Below, piece by piece: positions 31,990 through 44,348 of a stretch of 64,000 nucleotides of DNA. The first letter of the stretch is position 1. Each line of letters begins with the position of its first letter. A program made the position numbers and the translations under genes. The stretch comes from Poa pratensis. Lineage: Eukaryota > Streptophyta > Magnoliopsida > Poales > Poaceae. Below the pieces are notes generated by a model. It was not told the DNA's origin. It worked only from the letters and a program-made list of their open reading frames with translations, and ran no database searches. The DNA lies in the NCBI GenBank assembly GCA_947311845.1, contig CAMZMU010000063.1, positions 62,230,735 to 62,294,734 of the forward strand, read 5' to 3'.

Positions 31990-32493
31990 CGATCCCATTG
32001 TAGGGGTTGCTTTCTATCAACAAAATCGCTTTGCCCGTACATGGGATAGATAAAAAGCTTAGAACGATTATTAGGGTAGGAGCGATTGTCGTTATATGGT
32101 CGCTTTGCCTTAGTAGAAATGACAAGATTTTTAATGATAAAGATGTTTCTCATATGCAAGTACTCTACCGATGCACAGGTATTCTCCGTACGTGGTCCAC
32201 CTTACAGCGTGTGGGACATCGAGACCTCTTTACGGAGTCGTGTGCACGACTGGAAGAGGTGGCAAGGAATATTTTTTCACAACATGGGTGGCCGCTTGAT
32301 CGCCGGATTGGACCTCCATATGCCGTCGAGCTTGCCTAGGACATAGGCGTCTTACTTTATTCTTGCTGATTGTAATTCGCCTTATGTTGCACTACTTTTT
32401 CTTTCTCGTTTGGATTGCGGCTGTGTGCATTTATTATGCAAAGGCCGGGTGTAATACTTAAACTTTTGAGTAATAAAGTCCTTTATCTAAAAT
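31990..32493 (+). mobile_element. LINE 3' fragment
   Basis: The plus-strand frame shows an ORF2 C-terminus (IRVGAIVVIWSLCLSRNDKI, FNDKDVSHMQVLYR, SCARLEEVARNIFSQHGW), a stop near 32338 and a LINE 3' UTR (TGCAAAGGCCGGGTGTAAT, then AATAAAGTCC and an A-rich end at about 32490). The 5' limit is uncertain. Confidence 0.8.
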
Positions 32494-33185
32494 AAAAGAG
32501 GGGGTGCTCATGTTAGCTTGCTAATGTAAGAGACACATAAAATGCTCATATAATGGTGCTCTAGTTCTAGTCGACATCCTTGAAAACACGAACGATAATG
32601 TCCAGGGGCGCAAGACGCTAATGTGCCTACGTGAGTATGCGTGTGCGTGTGTTGTGCGTGTGTGTGTGTGTCCGTCGCATCTGCTCGACCCTTCTTCATT
32701 CTTCCATTAGGTCAGACTGGATCCATGAAACCTCTGAGAAAACACTATCGAGATATATGGAGAACACACGATGTATGATTTATCATCTACTCGCACCACA
32801 ACTTCATACGTGGTGTCGCTTGGGTTAAACCTTTTTAATCAAAAATAAAGTCCTATTTGCAGTTTGTTGGATTATGATGTGCTGAAATATTTGATCAGTT
32901 TACTACATAGTTGGTTTCTTTCCAGAAAAATCAGATTAGAATGGAACTAACTCATAAACTTTCAAAATGACAACAATACCTACAAAAATTATACAGATTA
33001 TGCAGATTATACAGAAAAATCAGTTTTCTACTTGTTGGTTAGTACACACATTCTTAAGTCTCTACGGATTATACAGATATCATAGCCAAACCAACAAAAA
33101 TGTAAAACTAGTTCTACCAAACATGATCATCATAATCCACAACAGTTCGAACTGCAACCTAAGGATTAGATGGAGTTGTTGCCTA
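32494..33185. repeat. Non-genic interval with a (GT)n microsatellite
   Basis: A GT-rich tract lies at 32641-32671. Short repeats of ATTATACAGATTATGCAG occur near 32988-33015. No gene was recognised. Confidence 0.6.
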
Positions 33186-34862
33186 TGTTAGAGTATATGT
33201 ACGGTTAGGATTGATTAGGGTTAGATCATCTTGTACTCCAAGTCTCCTACCCCCTTGTACTCCTATATAAACCCCCCACCAGGGTCCAGATCAACAATAA
33301 CAGAAATTAGGGATTCTAAAACTTACACATGGTATCAGAGCGGTTAGTCTCACGATGTCGATCTTAGGGTTCTAAACACTTCCGCATCGTGTGCCGCTCC
33401 CGAGGAGATCGATCTCTTCTCCTCGGGGCGCGGCACCCCGTCTAGATCAAAGATCTGATCGGTTCTTTAGTCTAGATTAGATCAAATTTCGAATTTCCAG
33501 TTTATAGATTAGATCCAGTTAGCCAAATAAATCCCTAAATCTTCAATATACCCTCATCATCCGGCTCGTGATCCCCGCGGTGCAGCGGGCACCATCCGGC
33601 TCTACGTCAACACGGCCACTGCGGACCACGCAGCGGCTACAGGACGACGACACGCAGCGGCAGAGACGCGCGTGGAGGATTTCATCACGCACACATACGC
33701 CAGTCCAAGACCAAGCTCGATCTACAAGCCTCCAATCTGATCGACGCATGAACCAGCACGTCATACGCGGTCTTCAGCAGCTCTCCAGGCTACATGCATG
33801 GAACATGATGAGGTTAGCTTGAAATTGCAATGCACGTGCGCACATGGAATTTTTTCTATGATGCATCAGGCTACGCCAGATTTCATCGACCATCCACACG
33901 CCAGCTCCAACACGCCCTCTACATCAAGCCACATCGATCTACACTGCACCGACCGGACTACACCGAGCCGAACCACGACATCGAGCTACATCAAGCTGTA
34001 CGACTACATCAAGATCATCGTCGAGTTCTACACCGCCAACACAAATCAGCGTCAAGGTCTACATCACGCGAGTCGAGCCGCACGCCGCAAAACCCGCCGC
34101 CTGTCGCCGCCGCCGCTCCCATGCGAGTCGCTGCCGCATGCCGCCAAAACCCCGCCGCCGCCACAGATCCGCTGCCGCCGCCGCACAATGACACAAAAAC
34201 CCGCCGCCTGCCTGCCGCCGCTCCCAAGCGAGTCGCTGCCGCACGCCGCCAAAAACCAAAACCCCGCCGCCGCCGCAGATACCCTGCCGCCGCCGCCCAA
34301 AAACTTCGCCGGCGCTCTGCTAGGGCGATCGCACGATCGCCTCGCCCGCTTGGTAAAAACCCCGCCGCCGCCGCCGCCGCAGAAACCCTGTCGCCGCCGC
34401 CTCAAAACCCAAAACCGTGCAATTTTTTTTGCGCCTTCGGCTCTATCGGCTACACCGACCGCGACAACCTCGACCACGGCTACATCACGCTCGGCTACCT
34501 CGACATCAACATCATACACACGTCTACAGCAACTCAAGAGCTCCAGTCGACAGCATACGCGTCATCCCTTGCGTCCATGACACTCCCGCTGTGACTACGG
34601 GAGGGAAGAGAAGGAACCAGAATGGGACGGCGATGATGACAAGGTGGAGGAGGCGACGGACGCACAGGACTTCTCCAGTCGCAATCGTCCGCTTCACTCC
34701 CGCTACGACTGAGGGGGATGTTAGAGTATATGTACGGTTAGGATTGATTAGGGTTAGATCATCTTGTACTCCAAGTCTCCTACCCCCTTGTACTCCTATA
34801 TAAACCCCCCACCAGGGTCCAGATCAACAACAACAGAAATTAGGGATTCTAAAACTTCCACG
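33186..34862 (+). mobile_element. Short-LTR copia-type element T2
   Basis: The LTRs are 144 bp each (33186-33329 and 34719-34862). GCCTA flanks both sides (33181-33185 and 34863-34867). The primer site TGGTATCAGAGC at 33330-33341 is the standard initiator tRNA-Met type, and a polypurine tract GACTGAGGGGGA precedes 34719. The LTR has a TATA box in CCTATATAAACC. The interior (1389 bp) has no Gag or Pol but carries a CCG-rich repeat array near 34090-34400, as in T1. The final base of the 3' LTR is G where A is expected. Confidence 0.93.
33330..34718 (+). other. Interior of T2 with CCG-rich repeats
   Basis: Open frames of 254 and 260 codons overlap here in two plus-strand frames, and others occur on the minus strand. 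All are low-complexity Pro/Ala/Arg products of CCGCCG arrays and match no Gag or Pol motif. The last about 150 bp resemble T1. Confidence 0.7.
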
Positions 34863-35333
34863 GCCTAATCATTTTTACGATGAACTATGAAATTCAGTTG
34901 TTGGTTACCAGATTAGTTTTGGAATAATCTAGTAAAATTGTATGGCTATTGGCTAATTGTAAATAATAGAACACTTCAACAAATAATTAAAATGACGAAG
35001 AGCCCAAACAAATAAAATACAAAAGTCACTCCACTGCGAAATACAAAGTACTTGTACTGGATTGAAATAATACGATACGCTGCACGCGCATACTACTTAA
35101 TATCCACGCAAAGAAGGAAGAGAAACATGTATGTAATATGCATAGAGTACAGACCACACACCACACCAGACAGAATGACCAACAACCAGTACAGTTTGCC
35201 TAAACTAGCTATAGCTACTGCGATTAACTTTGCTTTGAGCTTGAAAGCATATCCGACGAGACCAGAGACCTTTGCATATACATAGGCTATAGCTCTGCCT
35301 TGTTTTAGTATTCCCTGAGGCCTCTCACAGTCA
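34863..35333. other. No recognised gene
   Basis: AT-rich interval between T2 and a CACTA element; nothing recognised. Confidence 0.4.
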
Positions 35334-36883
35334 CACTACCGGAATGGCGAACAGTGCCGACGGCCAGAACCTGTGCCAACGGCTATTTATCGGGGCCGTC
35401 GGCACAGGGCGTATCAGGACCAGACGTTCACAAGGCCGTCGGCACAGATGTTCTATCCCGACGGCCCCCGTCGGGACACAGGCAGCCGTCGGCACAGAGG
35501 ATCAGGTGACGTCGACGGCAATCTATGCCGACGGCAACGCCGTCGGCACAAGCCTCTACCGTTTTTTTTACATTTTTACCCTAATCTTCTTTTTTATGTA
35601 TCTATGTATTACTCTCAATTAAGTTTAATATGTTTCATTCATATTCTATGTACATAGCTACGCCGAATAGCGGTTTCCACCCACATAAAATAACGTCGCG
35701 AATAATTGTCTATACCGGAGCGTCGGAACCCCACCAAAACCTAGGTTGGTAAAAGTTGTGATAAAAGTTGGTTTCCCATGTGCCTATGTCCCAACCGAAC
35801 ACAACCAGGCAAAAAAGTCCACTGGCCTACCACCTTTCGACGCACGTCTATGGGGGTAGACGAAAACGTTAGGGTTTTTCCAGCGGATTTAGGGTTTCGC
35901 CGAAGCGGGGCCCGGAGCGTCGGAACCCCACCAAAACCTAGGTTGATGCATACCATATGTGTACAAGTGTTTTGGGTGATTCAAATGTCCAATAATCTAC
36001 CCCGGTGTGTGACCGGCTTCACTTTCTCTCTACCAAGTGTGTGGACTTAGAGGTCATGTGGCTCACGAAGTGGTCGTGATACTGCTGATCCAACAACTCA
36101 CAATCCCTCAAAACAAACACACCCCTGATCCAACGGCTCACAAGCGCTCGAAAGAAACACACGATCCGTGTGCTTCTTCCTTATTGGTGGGATTCTCACT
36201 ATATATATGTAGTCCTGGCCGTAAGACGTCACTTCGATCCAAGCAGCGGTAAGACGTCTCTGAAGATCTACAACCGTCCGGCAAGACATCTCTGATGATC
36301 TGCAACCGTTTGGAACGGTCGCAGGTCATCAGAGACGTCTTGCCGCTGGTTGCCCAAAGATGCCTCTCCGAGTGACGCTGGAATGTTTTGTGTGAGTGAG
36401 TGAGTGACGCTGGAATTCCGGGAGGGGGGCTATATATAGGGTACGTGTGCTTCTTTAGTCCCGGTTGGTAACACCAACCGGGTCATGTGGCTCACGAAGT
36501 GGTCGTGATACTGCTGATCCAACAACTCACAATCTTCATAGCCGTCGGCACAGGCCCATCCCTGGAGCGCCCAACTGCCTCCACGTGGCAACTATGTGCC
36601 GACGGCTTGGCCGTCGGCACAGGCCCCTCCACCTCGTCCGGCCAATGTGGGCCCCACCCGTCGCTGTGCCGACAAACTAGGTGCCGACGGTGCGTCTCTG
36701 GCCGTCGGGAAAAGCTGTGCCGACAGTTTATAGCTGTGCCGACGGCCAGGTGGCCTGTGCCTACAGGGCCCTATGCCGACCACCCTGTGCCGACGGTGGC
36801 CGTCGGCATAGATGTGTGCCGACGGCATTGGGACCTTTGCCGACGGGCTGCGGCCGTCGGCACAGGTGGCCATTCCTGTAGTG
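35334..36883. mobile_element. Non-autonomous CACTA transposon
   Basis: The ends are CACTACCGGAATGGC (left) and the inverse of CACTACAGGAATGGCC (right), with TCA duplicated at 35331-35333 and 36884-36886. Many copies of TGCCGACGGC / GCCGTCGGCACA in both orientations lie within about 250 bp of the left end and 350 bp of the right end, the subterminal repeats expected of CACTA elements. The middle has a strong hairpin (36280-36344), a 34-bp direct repeat (35715-35748 and 35912-35945) and a 54-bp direct repeat (36052-36105 and 36481-36534). No transposase is present. Confidence 0.9.
36280..36344. repeat. 31-bp stem inverted repeat with 3-base loop
   Basis: The arms 36280-36310 and 36314-36344 match at 28 of 31 positions as an inverted repeat. 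A third, direct partial copy of the arm lies at 36245-36279. Confidence 0.85.
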
Positions 36884-36886
36884 TCA

Positions 36887-38489
36887 CAAGATTTGCCCGA
36901 TTCGGCTCCATCGCCAAATGCAATTAGCAAACTTTAGGGCCGGAGCTAGCCGTATCCTGCTTTCCGCTTTTGGTCCCCGGCGAGCGCTCTCGTCTTTGCT
37001 TTGCTTGGAGTGGAGTATAAACATACCACCAAAATACACCTGGTTTTCCGTATATAAAACAAGACGCCCAGAGGCTTCTAGCTACTCGAAAGAGACCTGT
37101 ACACGACAGCATCACCCGGTGCCATCATCCATGGATGCTTCATTTCACCGCACGAACATTAACATAAGCACATAAACCCCTGGAGCCACATCAGGGTAGA
37201 AATTTACTAATGGGAGCGACGAATGGGGCGCGGCCTCCATGCCCGCGCAAACGACGTTCGAACAGACAGGTGGCGGGCTAGACGAAGCAACCCGGCCGTA
37301 GCATCCACTGCAAGATTGCATTGGTTAGCAGCATATAGTTAACGATAAACGTGCGCGTCGCCGGTCGATGGAGATGATCTGGGCTCTTCTCTTCCCATAT
37401 TTCTTTCCGGTGGTGGCTAGAGAGGGCTTTACGACGGCGATTAAACAAGGCGGTGGTCCTGAACGGAGCTGGTGGGGGTGACACCTGTCGGAACGGAGCC
37501 GGAGACGACGGCGATGCGCGCATAAAATAACGACGGCTCCGGCGCGGTCCCTGCCCGTACGTACGTCTACGTGCTTGCCCGAAATGGCAGCCACCATTAT
37601 TTTACGGGCGCGTGTGCGCTGTCGTCTCGGCTCCGATACGCTGCCGCGGCAGCAAGAACCCCATCGTCTAAAGAGGAAGAAGAAAAGGAAGCTGCGACAG
37701 GCGGCGAGTGTCGGCTTGGGATTGGCCGGCCCGTCGCCATCGGCGCAACAGCGCAGCGCACCCACCACTAATCAGTGGCAGCGACAGCCAGCGGCTACCC
37801 ATTGATCGGGAGCTTAGGGCATTGTTAATTATCGCAGGGCTTAGCTGTGATTGCTGTGCCGAAGAATCGCTGATGCGCGCGCGTGGTGGCGTGACGCGCT
37901 CTCAGCTGGCCTGTTGGTGATGAATGGAGGCATGCCGGGGAGGGCACATTGCCACGACGCCACGGGGACTGGATCTAGGAGGAAGAGGGTATACGTGGCC
38001 AGAGAACCGTACGTACCGAATACTATACTTAAAACCTAGGGGGAGATCTAATGATCTACTACACTACTGCTTTGGGGCTAAGATTATTCTTTGGTGAATG
38101 TCACGACGCGAGGAGGTCTCTCGAAGGGGTAAGGGGCCATGAGGCACTGGGTATTAGTCTTTGATTCTTCTTGTTTTTACGTGCGTGTGGTGTTCCGATC
38201 ATGCCCTCCGGGCTCAGGTAACGATTGCCGTTCCGGTTTCATACTTTCACGCCGAATCCTGTGCTCAGGATACCCTGCGCTCAGTCGAGCTCCTTTCAGG
38301 GACCATCCACTATTCTCTCTTCTTTAAGGCACCCGAACCAATTATGAGAATGAACTAATAGCTAAAATGTTTATCATATATACTTCCACCAATGCCAACA
38401 TTGCTTGTATTGTACCCGGCATCGCAGCCAGTAACTTTTCCCCAAATTAATGCATGCGGCCATGGTCCCATTTCACAACGTTTCGTATT
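36887..38489. other. No recognised gene
   Basis: This 1.6-kb stretch has GC-rich patches (37270-37960) with open frames of 60-147 codons on both strands; none shows a recognisable domain. It may hold decayed transposon or gene sequence that cannot be identified by eye. Confidence 0.4.
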
Positions 38490-38880
38490 ATTTTCGAAAA
38501 AGGTAAATCCCTGCATTGTATCGATGCATACGGCTTATATTTATTTTAAACTATGTCTTAATTAACTGATTTACAGTTTAAGGATCACAGAGACTCAAAA
38601 CGTGAACCAGCCATCTAAAAATACACATCATGGAGAAACTATGTCTTAGCATGTAATTCTACTCGCGGGCAACCAGACCGCATGGCTGAACAAATTTCAT
38701 GCCAGCAACTCCAGCCGGCTTCACACTGAGGCCATATTGACTCCGCCTGTCCACAGGTTGGAGTTTGGACCACGACCGTATCTAATGGGTAGGCAAAGGG
38801 TATAACCTGCAAAAAGGAAGGAGCTCTTGGTTTGTTAATCACAAGGGTTCGTGGACCCGCTGCTGCCTGCCTTCATAATT
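38490..38880 (-). mobile_element. Probable decayed LINE 3' end
   Basis: TTTTCGAAAAAGGTAAATCC at 38494 and the following TGCATTGTATCGATGCATACGG resemble the minus-strand LINE 3' UTR at 39152-39240. A weak ORF2 tail-like frame follows on the minus strand. Decay is extensive. Confidence 0.5.
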
Positions 38881-39139
38881 TACCAAAGGCCTCATCTCGA
38901 ACACAGTTATAGGAAATCAGGACAAGGAACAGGTTAACAGCATCTCCAACCGGCGGCCCCTCATCCATCCATTGAGGTTCTAACATATTTTTCCGTCCTA
39001 ACGGGTCTCACCATTGGTCTGTTTGTGGGTCTAAAATATTTGGACATTCTGAAGGTCTTCCCGAAATTGAAGTGTTATAATATGCCACGTGTCTGGAGTT
39101 GAAGTATTATAAGTTGTAATGTTTTTGGTTTCAAAAAAA
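38881..39139. other. No recognised gene
   Basis: Mixed sequence. AAGTTGTAATGT occurs at 39111-39122 and again at 39140-39151, separated by a short T- and A-rich insert. Confidence 0.4.
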
Positions 39140-39313
39140 AAGTTGTAATGTTTTTTTTAGAAAAGGGAATTTTATTAATCCCAGCCTCTGCATCGAGTGA
39201 TGCACACGGCCGCTTATTACAAAGTTTGATCGTATCTTAATGGAGTTTACATCTCAAAAATCACAAAGATTGAGAAAGACACCTCAACCGACACTGACAA
39301 AAGTAGAGCACAA

Positions 39314-39894
39314 CTACGAAAGTCGACTAATATGTTGCCACGTATGCCGGGAGAAAAAATCATGTGCCACCCGCAAGAGTCTCGTGCATCCAGCCACCAT
39401 AAGGTCCCACTGGTCCGAAGGCAGCAAGAAAGCCCACAACTGGATCCAGTGTACCGCCGTATGAATAACCTGTAAAACATGAAACGTATCTTTCCTGTTA
39501 AAAACAATATCATTTCTACAGTTCCAGGTAGACCAACAAATAGCTGACACGCCTATACGAATCCTATTTTTGGTCTTTTTATCCACCCCCCGCAACCAAT
39601 TCCCAAACATGTTTGTGACATTAGTAGGAGGAGAAATATTATACGTACAAAACACACACACGAAACCAGTTTTGCAAAAGGGCATGAAATAAAAAGGTGC
39701 TCAATATTCTCATCGTTCCCACAAAAAGAACAATGTGAATTACCCTTCCAATTCCTCTTGGCAAGATTATCTTTTGTTAGCAAGACTTTTTTGTGAAGGA
39801 ACCACATAAATATCTTAATTTTGTGTGGAATCTTTAATTTCCAAAGATACTTTTGTAAATATCTAGTATGTCCATTCATTAGGTCCTCATACAT
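39314..39894 (-). pseudogene. LINE ORF2 zf-RVT and C-terminal end
   Basis: The frame 39894-39553 holds YLWKLKIPHKIKIFMWFLH and the zinc-finger segment CSFCGNDENIEHLFISCPFA. After a frameshift the tail continues at 39685-39314 (RIGVSAICWSTWNCRNDIVF, ...HVLQVIHTAVHWIQLW, ending near 39314). A 3' UTR with GCCTCTGCATCGAGTGATGC follows to the T run. Confidence 0.85.
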
Positions 39895-40028
39895 ATATTT
39901 TTACAGTAAATTGATCATTTTGGGTCAAATTCCACTTAAACAAATCTGGAACATCCGTCAACGTTACCTCCATTAATCTATAGCATAAATGAGACCACAT
40001 TTCCCATTTATTCCCTACAAGAGCCCTC

Positions 40029-42206
40029 CTAAATCCTATATTTTGGCGGCGGTGCATTGTGTAGCACATCATGTACCGAAACATGTTGTTGATGCACAAT
40101 GTTGTATAATAATGGATATTGGTTCATCAATGGGGAATCGCCCAACCAAGTGTCCTCCCAAAACCTTGTTGTTTCCCCATTGCCAATTTTATAAGACCCC
40201 CTAATGAAGAAATCATCTTTGACTCTCATTAGGCCTTTCCAAAATGGAGAATCCGTAGGTTGAGCTTCCACTTGAGCTAACATTTTACTATGAAGGTATT
40301 TGTTTTGTAGCAGCTCCTGCCACACCCCTTCCTCGTTTAAAAGTTTGAACAGCCACTTGCTTAACAAACATTTATTTTTTAGCTCAAGTACCTCCACCCC
40401 TAAACCCCCCTGGTCTTTTGGTTGACAGATAATGTTCCATTTAGTTAATCTATATTTTCTTTTATTCTCATCGCTCTGCCAAAATAAACGAGATCTATAA
40501 AAGTCTAACCTCTTTCTTACCCCTTTAGGTAATTCTAAAAAGGATAGCACGAACATCGGGAGGCTTGTTAGAACCGAATTAACAAGAACCAGCCGGTCTC
40601 CATAAGACAACATTTTCCCTTTCCAACAGCCTAGCTTGCCTTCAAAACGGCATTCAACTGGTTGCCATTCATCATTTCAGAGTTTCCTATAATGAATTGG
40701 AACTCCAAGGTATTTGAAGGGTAGAGATCCAGACTCGCATCCGAAGATTTGCGTTTACTGGTTCTCTACCTCCTTAGCCTTCCCAAAACAAAAAAATTCA
40801 CTCTTGTGAAAATTTATTTTGAGGCCCGACAGTTGTTCAAAATATAGAGGATGAGTTTCATATTTACCGCTTTCTCAAGATCATGCTCAATAAATAATAT
40901 CGTGTCGTCCGCATATTGCAAAATAGATAACCCTCCCTCCACTAAGTGAGGTATAAGACCACCTATCTGACCATCTTCCTTTGCCCTTGCAATAAGAATG
41001 GCCAACATATCTACCACTATATTAAAAAGCATAGGAGACAGCGGGTCACCTTGACGAAGACCCTTTTTAGTTTGAAAATAATGACCGATGTCATCGTTTA
41101 CTCTAATACCGACACTCCCCTGAACAAATTGCGTAATCCAATTACACCATTCTTGTGCAAAACCTTTCATACGCAAAGCTTGTTGGAGAAATGGCCATTT
41201 TACTTTATCATATGCCTTTTCGAAGTCAATTTTAAAGATAACTCCATCCATTTTCTTCCTTTGAAGCTCATGAATGGTTTCATGTAGGACAACCACACCT
41301 TCTAAAATGTGTCTCCCCGGCATGAAGGCCGACTGCGTCGGTCTAATAATCTTTTGAGCAATTTCAGTAATACGATTAGTACCTACTTTTGTAAAGATTT
41401 TAAAACTGACATTGAGAAGACATATTGGTCTATATTGTTGAATCTGAACCGCATTTTCTTTTTGGGAAGCAAAGTAATAACTCCAAAGTTTAATTTGAAC
41501 AAAGGCAAATTCCCTTGTTTCAACTGAACAAAAAGAGCCATTAAATCATCCCTAATGACCTCCCAAAAGGTCTTGTAAAACTCCGCAGGGAAACCATCTG
41601 GTCCCGGAGCCTTGTTGAGTTCCATTTGAGAGATGGCCTCATACACCTCTTTCACTAAGAAATCAGATGTAAGAACGTCATTCTCTTGTTGCGTTAATTG
41701 CGGAATATCATTTGTCCTTTCTTCATCTAACATAATATCATTTGGGGCCGCCTCCCCAAACAATTTCTTATAATATTCAGAAATGTACATCTTTAAATTC
41801 GACTCCCCTACAATGGTTCCTTCGTCTTGTTATAACTGAAAATCTTCTTTTTCCTATGTTTGCCATTTGCTATGAGGTGGAAATACTTCGTGTTATTTCC
41901 ACCCTCCTGTATATATTTTACTTTTGCCCGTTGAGCCCATTTAGTCTCCTCATCTCTATGAAGACAGCATATTCGATCATTTGCCGCCCTCAAAGCATCC
42001 CGCTCAGCCATACTAAGCGGGGCACTCTCAGATTTGATGTCTAGTGTATCAATAATTTTTAGCAACTTTTCTTTCTCCTTTTTATATTTCCCACTTTGGT
42101 TTTTAGCCCAACCTCTAAGAAAGCGCCTAAGATGACGTATTTTGTTTTGCCACACCTCGATAGGAGAATTCCCTTTTACTACAGCTGCCCATTCGGCCGC
42201 CACCAT
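40029..42206 (-). pseudogene. LINE ORF2 reverse transcriptase domain, broken
   Basis: Four open pieces follow each other: 42206-41808 (basic linker), 41790-41383 (NKAPGPDGFPAEFYK), 41323-40814 (DFEKAYDKVKW, LRQGDPLSP, QYADDTILF with the two catalytic Asp residues) and 40613-40029 (YGDRLVLVNSVLTSLPMF, NIICQPKDQGGLGV). Single-base or small indels separate them. The active-site motifs are all preserved, so inactivation is recent relative to the other LINE fragments. Confidence 0.9.
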
Positions 42207-42239
42207 TTCATAAAAACCTTCGGTCTGAAGCCACGAAAG

Positions 42240-43022
42240 TTAGAATGAAAAGCGCGCTTTGTTACCTAAATGAGCTTGTGCCCCTGAATCCACGAAGAGA
42301 GGGGTGTGATCCGACCCTACTCTAGTCAACGCTTGGACCGAAACTAGAGGGAATTTTTGTTCCCACTCTGTGGTTGCCAATATCCTATCCAACTTTTGAT
42401 ACGTAGGAACTTCTCTCCTATTTTCCCAGGTATATTGTCTTCCGGTTAACTCTATCTCTTTTAATTCCAAACTCTGGATGATAGCGTTAAACATGATAGG
42501 CCATCTTGGGTTGTACGTCGTATTGTTCTTTTCTTCAGGTTTCTGAAGTATGTTAAAATCCCCACTCACCAACATTGGTAATGGTTCATTTTCACATAAT
42601 CGGACTAACTCTGACAAAAACATAGGCTTGTGCTCATCTTGTGCTGCCCCATAGACAGACACCAATACCCATTCGAAGCCATCACATTTGGATTTGACAT
42701 ATAGTTTAACGCAAAAATCCCCAACATCGATGTTTTTGACTTGGAGAGTTGCGGTATTCACGCCAATAAGCATCCCCCCGGATCTACCTCTAGGTGGTAG
42801 ACAAAACCAACTAAAGTCTTGCCCAGCCGCAAGATGGGTTAGAAAGGGGGTGGCGAAGTTAGATCTTCCCGTCTCCGATAACGCGAAAAAATCTAATTTT
42901 CTCTCTCTAATCGATTCTTGAACAGACAAATGTTTTCCCGTGTCATGAAAACCCTCACTATTCCAAAAGATCTCTTTTAAACTATGCATCTTTACTTTTC
43001 TTTTGTAATTTAATCCTAGCAC
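42240..43022 (-). pseudogene. LINE ORF2 endonuclease domain
   Basis: The 260-codon open frame contains the EEP-nuclease motifs: LKEIFWNSEGF, FFALSETG (catalytic Glu), SGDFNILQ and, near the end, VGSDHTPLFVD with the catalytic His. It would nick target DNA to prime reverse transcription. The frame closes at 42240, just before the link to the polymerase, because of mutation. Confidence 0.88.
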
Positions 43023-44348
43023 TTCTACGTTTGTTCAGATTAGAAACATCTCCCTTTTTGCTGGTCCGAGTGACCCTCTCTGACATGATAGAAAAATCAG
43101 TCCTATCTTCCATGTTTCTAGAAATATCATCCTCTTCGAAATCCTCATTAAGACACGAAGCCCTATTAAGGATTAAACTATGTGGCTGATCATCGTAATT
43201 GTCCTTCAAATTATTTTGCTAGACGTTAATTGTTCGATCTAATTCTGACTTTTTAATTAAAGCAGCTGAAACAACAGGGTTTGATCCTAGAGAGACCCCC
43301 AATTTAGACGCTCTATCAACGACTTCTTTATCAGAAAAAGCAAGAATTGAAAAAAAAATATTTAAACTCGTACCTGAACCCAAGTCACGCCTCTCCGCCA
43401 ATGCCATTGCCCGCCCCATCTGAGTGGCATCCGCATTGAGTTGCGCACGAATCTGTCCACTAGATCGAAGGCCCAAAGCCTCCGGATCCAGGATACCGCC
43501 GAAGTCGATGACACGCTGGTGTGATGCCTCCTTCCCCTCTTCACCCCCTGGTGGATTGGAAAGGAAGGCACCGTGGGCACGTAGACCGGTGTCGGGTATC
43601 GCTGCCCCCCGCCGCTCGCCCTAGCACCCCCACCCGGGGTACAAGGAGAGGTCGTGGCTGCAGCCCCGGAGCTCGATCCGGTCCCACCTCCTGTGGTACC
43701 AGGAGAGCGGAAGGTGCACACCATCGCTGAAGACAGAACCCCATCGCCTGCTGCTGTCCCGCCGTGTCGGACGCACCCGATGGCGCCTCCATCGGTGCCA
43801 TATGCGCCCCAAGTAGGCTAGTGACGACATGCCCGACGGCAGCGTCCGTGGCCTCCACCTCAGCTACCTCCGAAGCTCCGGAGTTATTCCTCTCATCCGT
43901 GTTGGAAACAGCCGGATGTCCCAAGCGCAACGACGTAAACCCCTCTCTTGCGCGATCAAAAGATCAGCGTACCGAAGGTGAGAAGACCACCCCCACCCTC
44001 ACCTCTGAAACAGGAAGTTGCGAGGTTGATCCGCCACCCGTCTCAGTCATCGTAGTACTCTCTTGTGCCTTTTCTGATTTTTCATTTAGGCCATTGTAAC
44101 CAAACTTAGCCACCGCCTCCGCAAAGTCATCTCCGGCCTCGTCATCATCATCATCCCCGTCTTCCCCTCCATCGACACCCATCTCAACATCCGGATCAGC
44201 TTGTGTCTTAACATCCTCTACCACAAAAGAGAGGTCATAAAAACCATCCTTGATAAACAAGGGAAGCACCTAGGGATCTTAGTGTAGTCAAGGAAGCCAA
44301 TGCGAATCCTGAGCACCCCATGTTTTCTAGTGAAGGCCATATCAATTT

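Noticed and set aside
33798..34594. 254- and 260-codon open frames in T2
   Set aside because: Two overlapping frames of low-complexity composition within a repeat array; no Gag or Pol motif.
37278..37805. Open frames up to 147 codons
   Set aside because: No domain, no consistent splice model, and frames open on both strands in GC-rich sequence.
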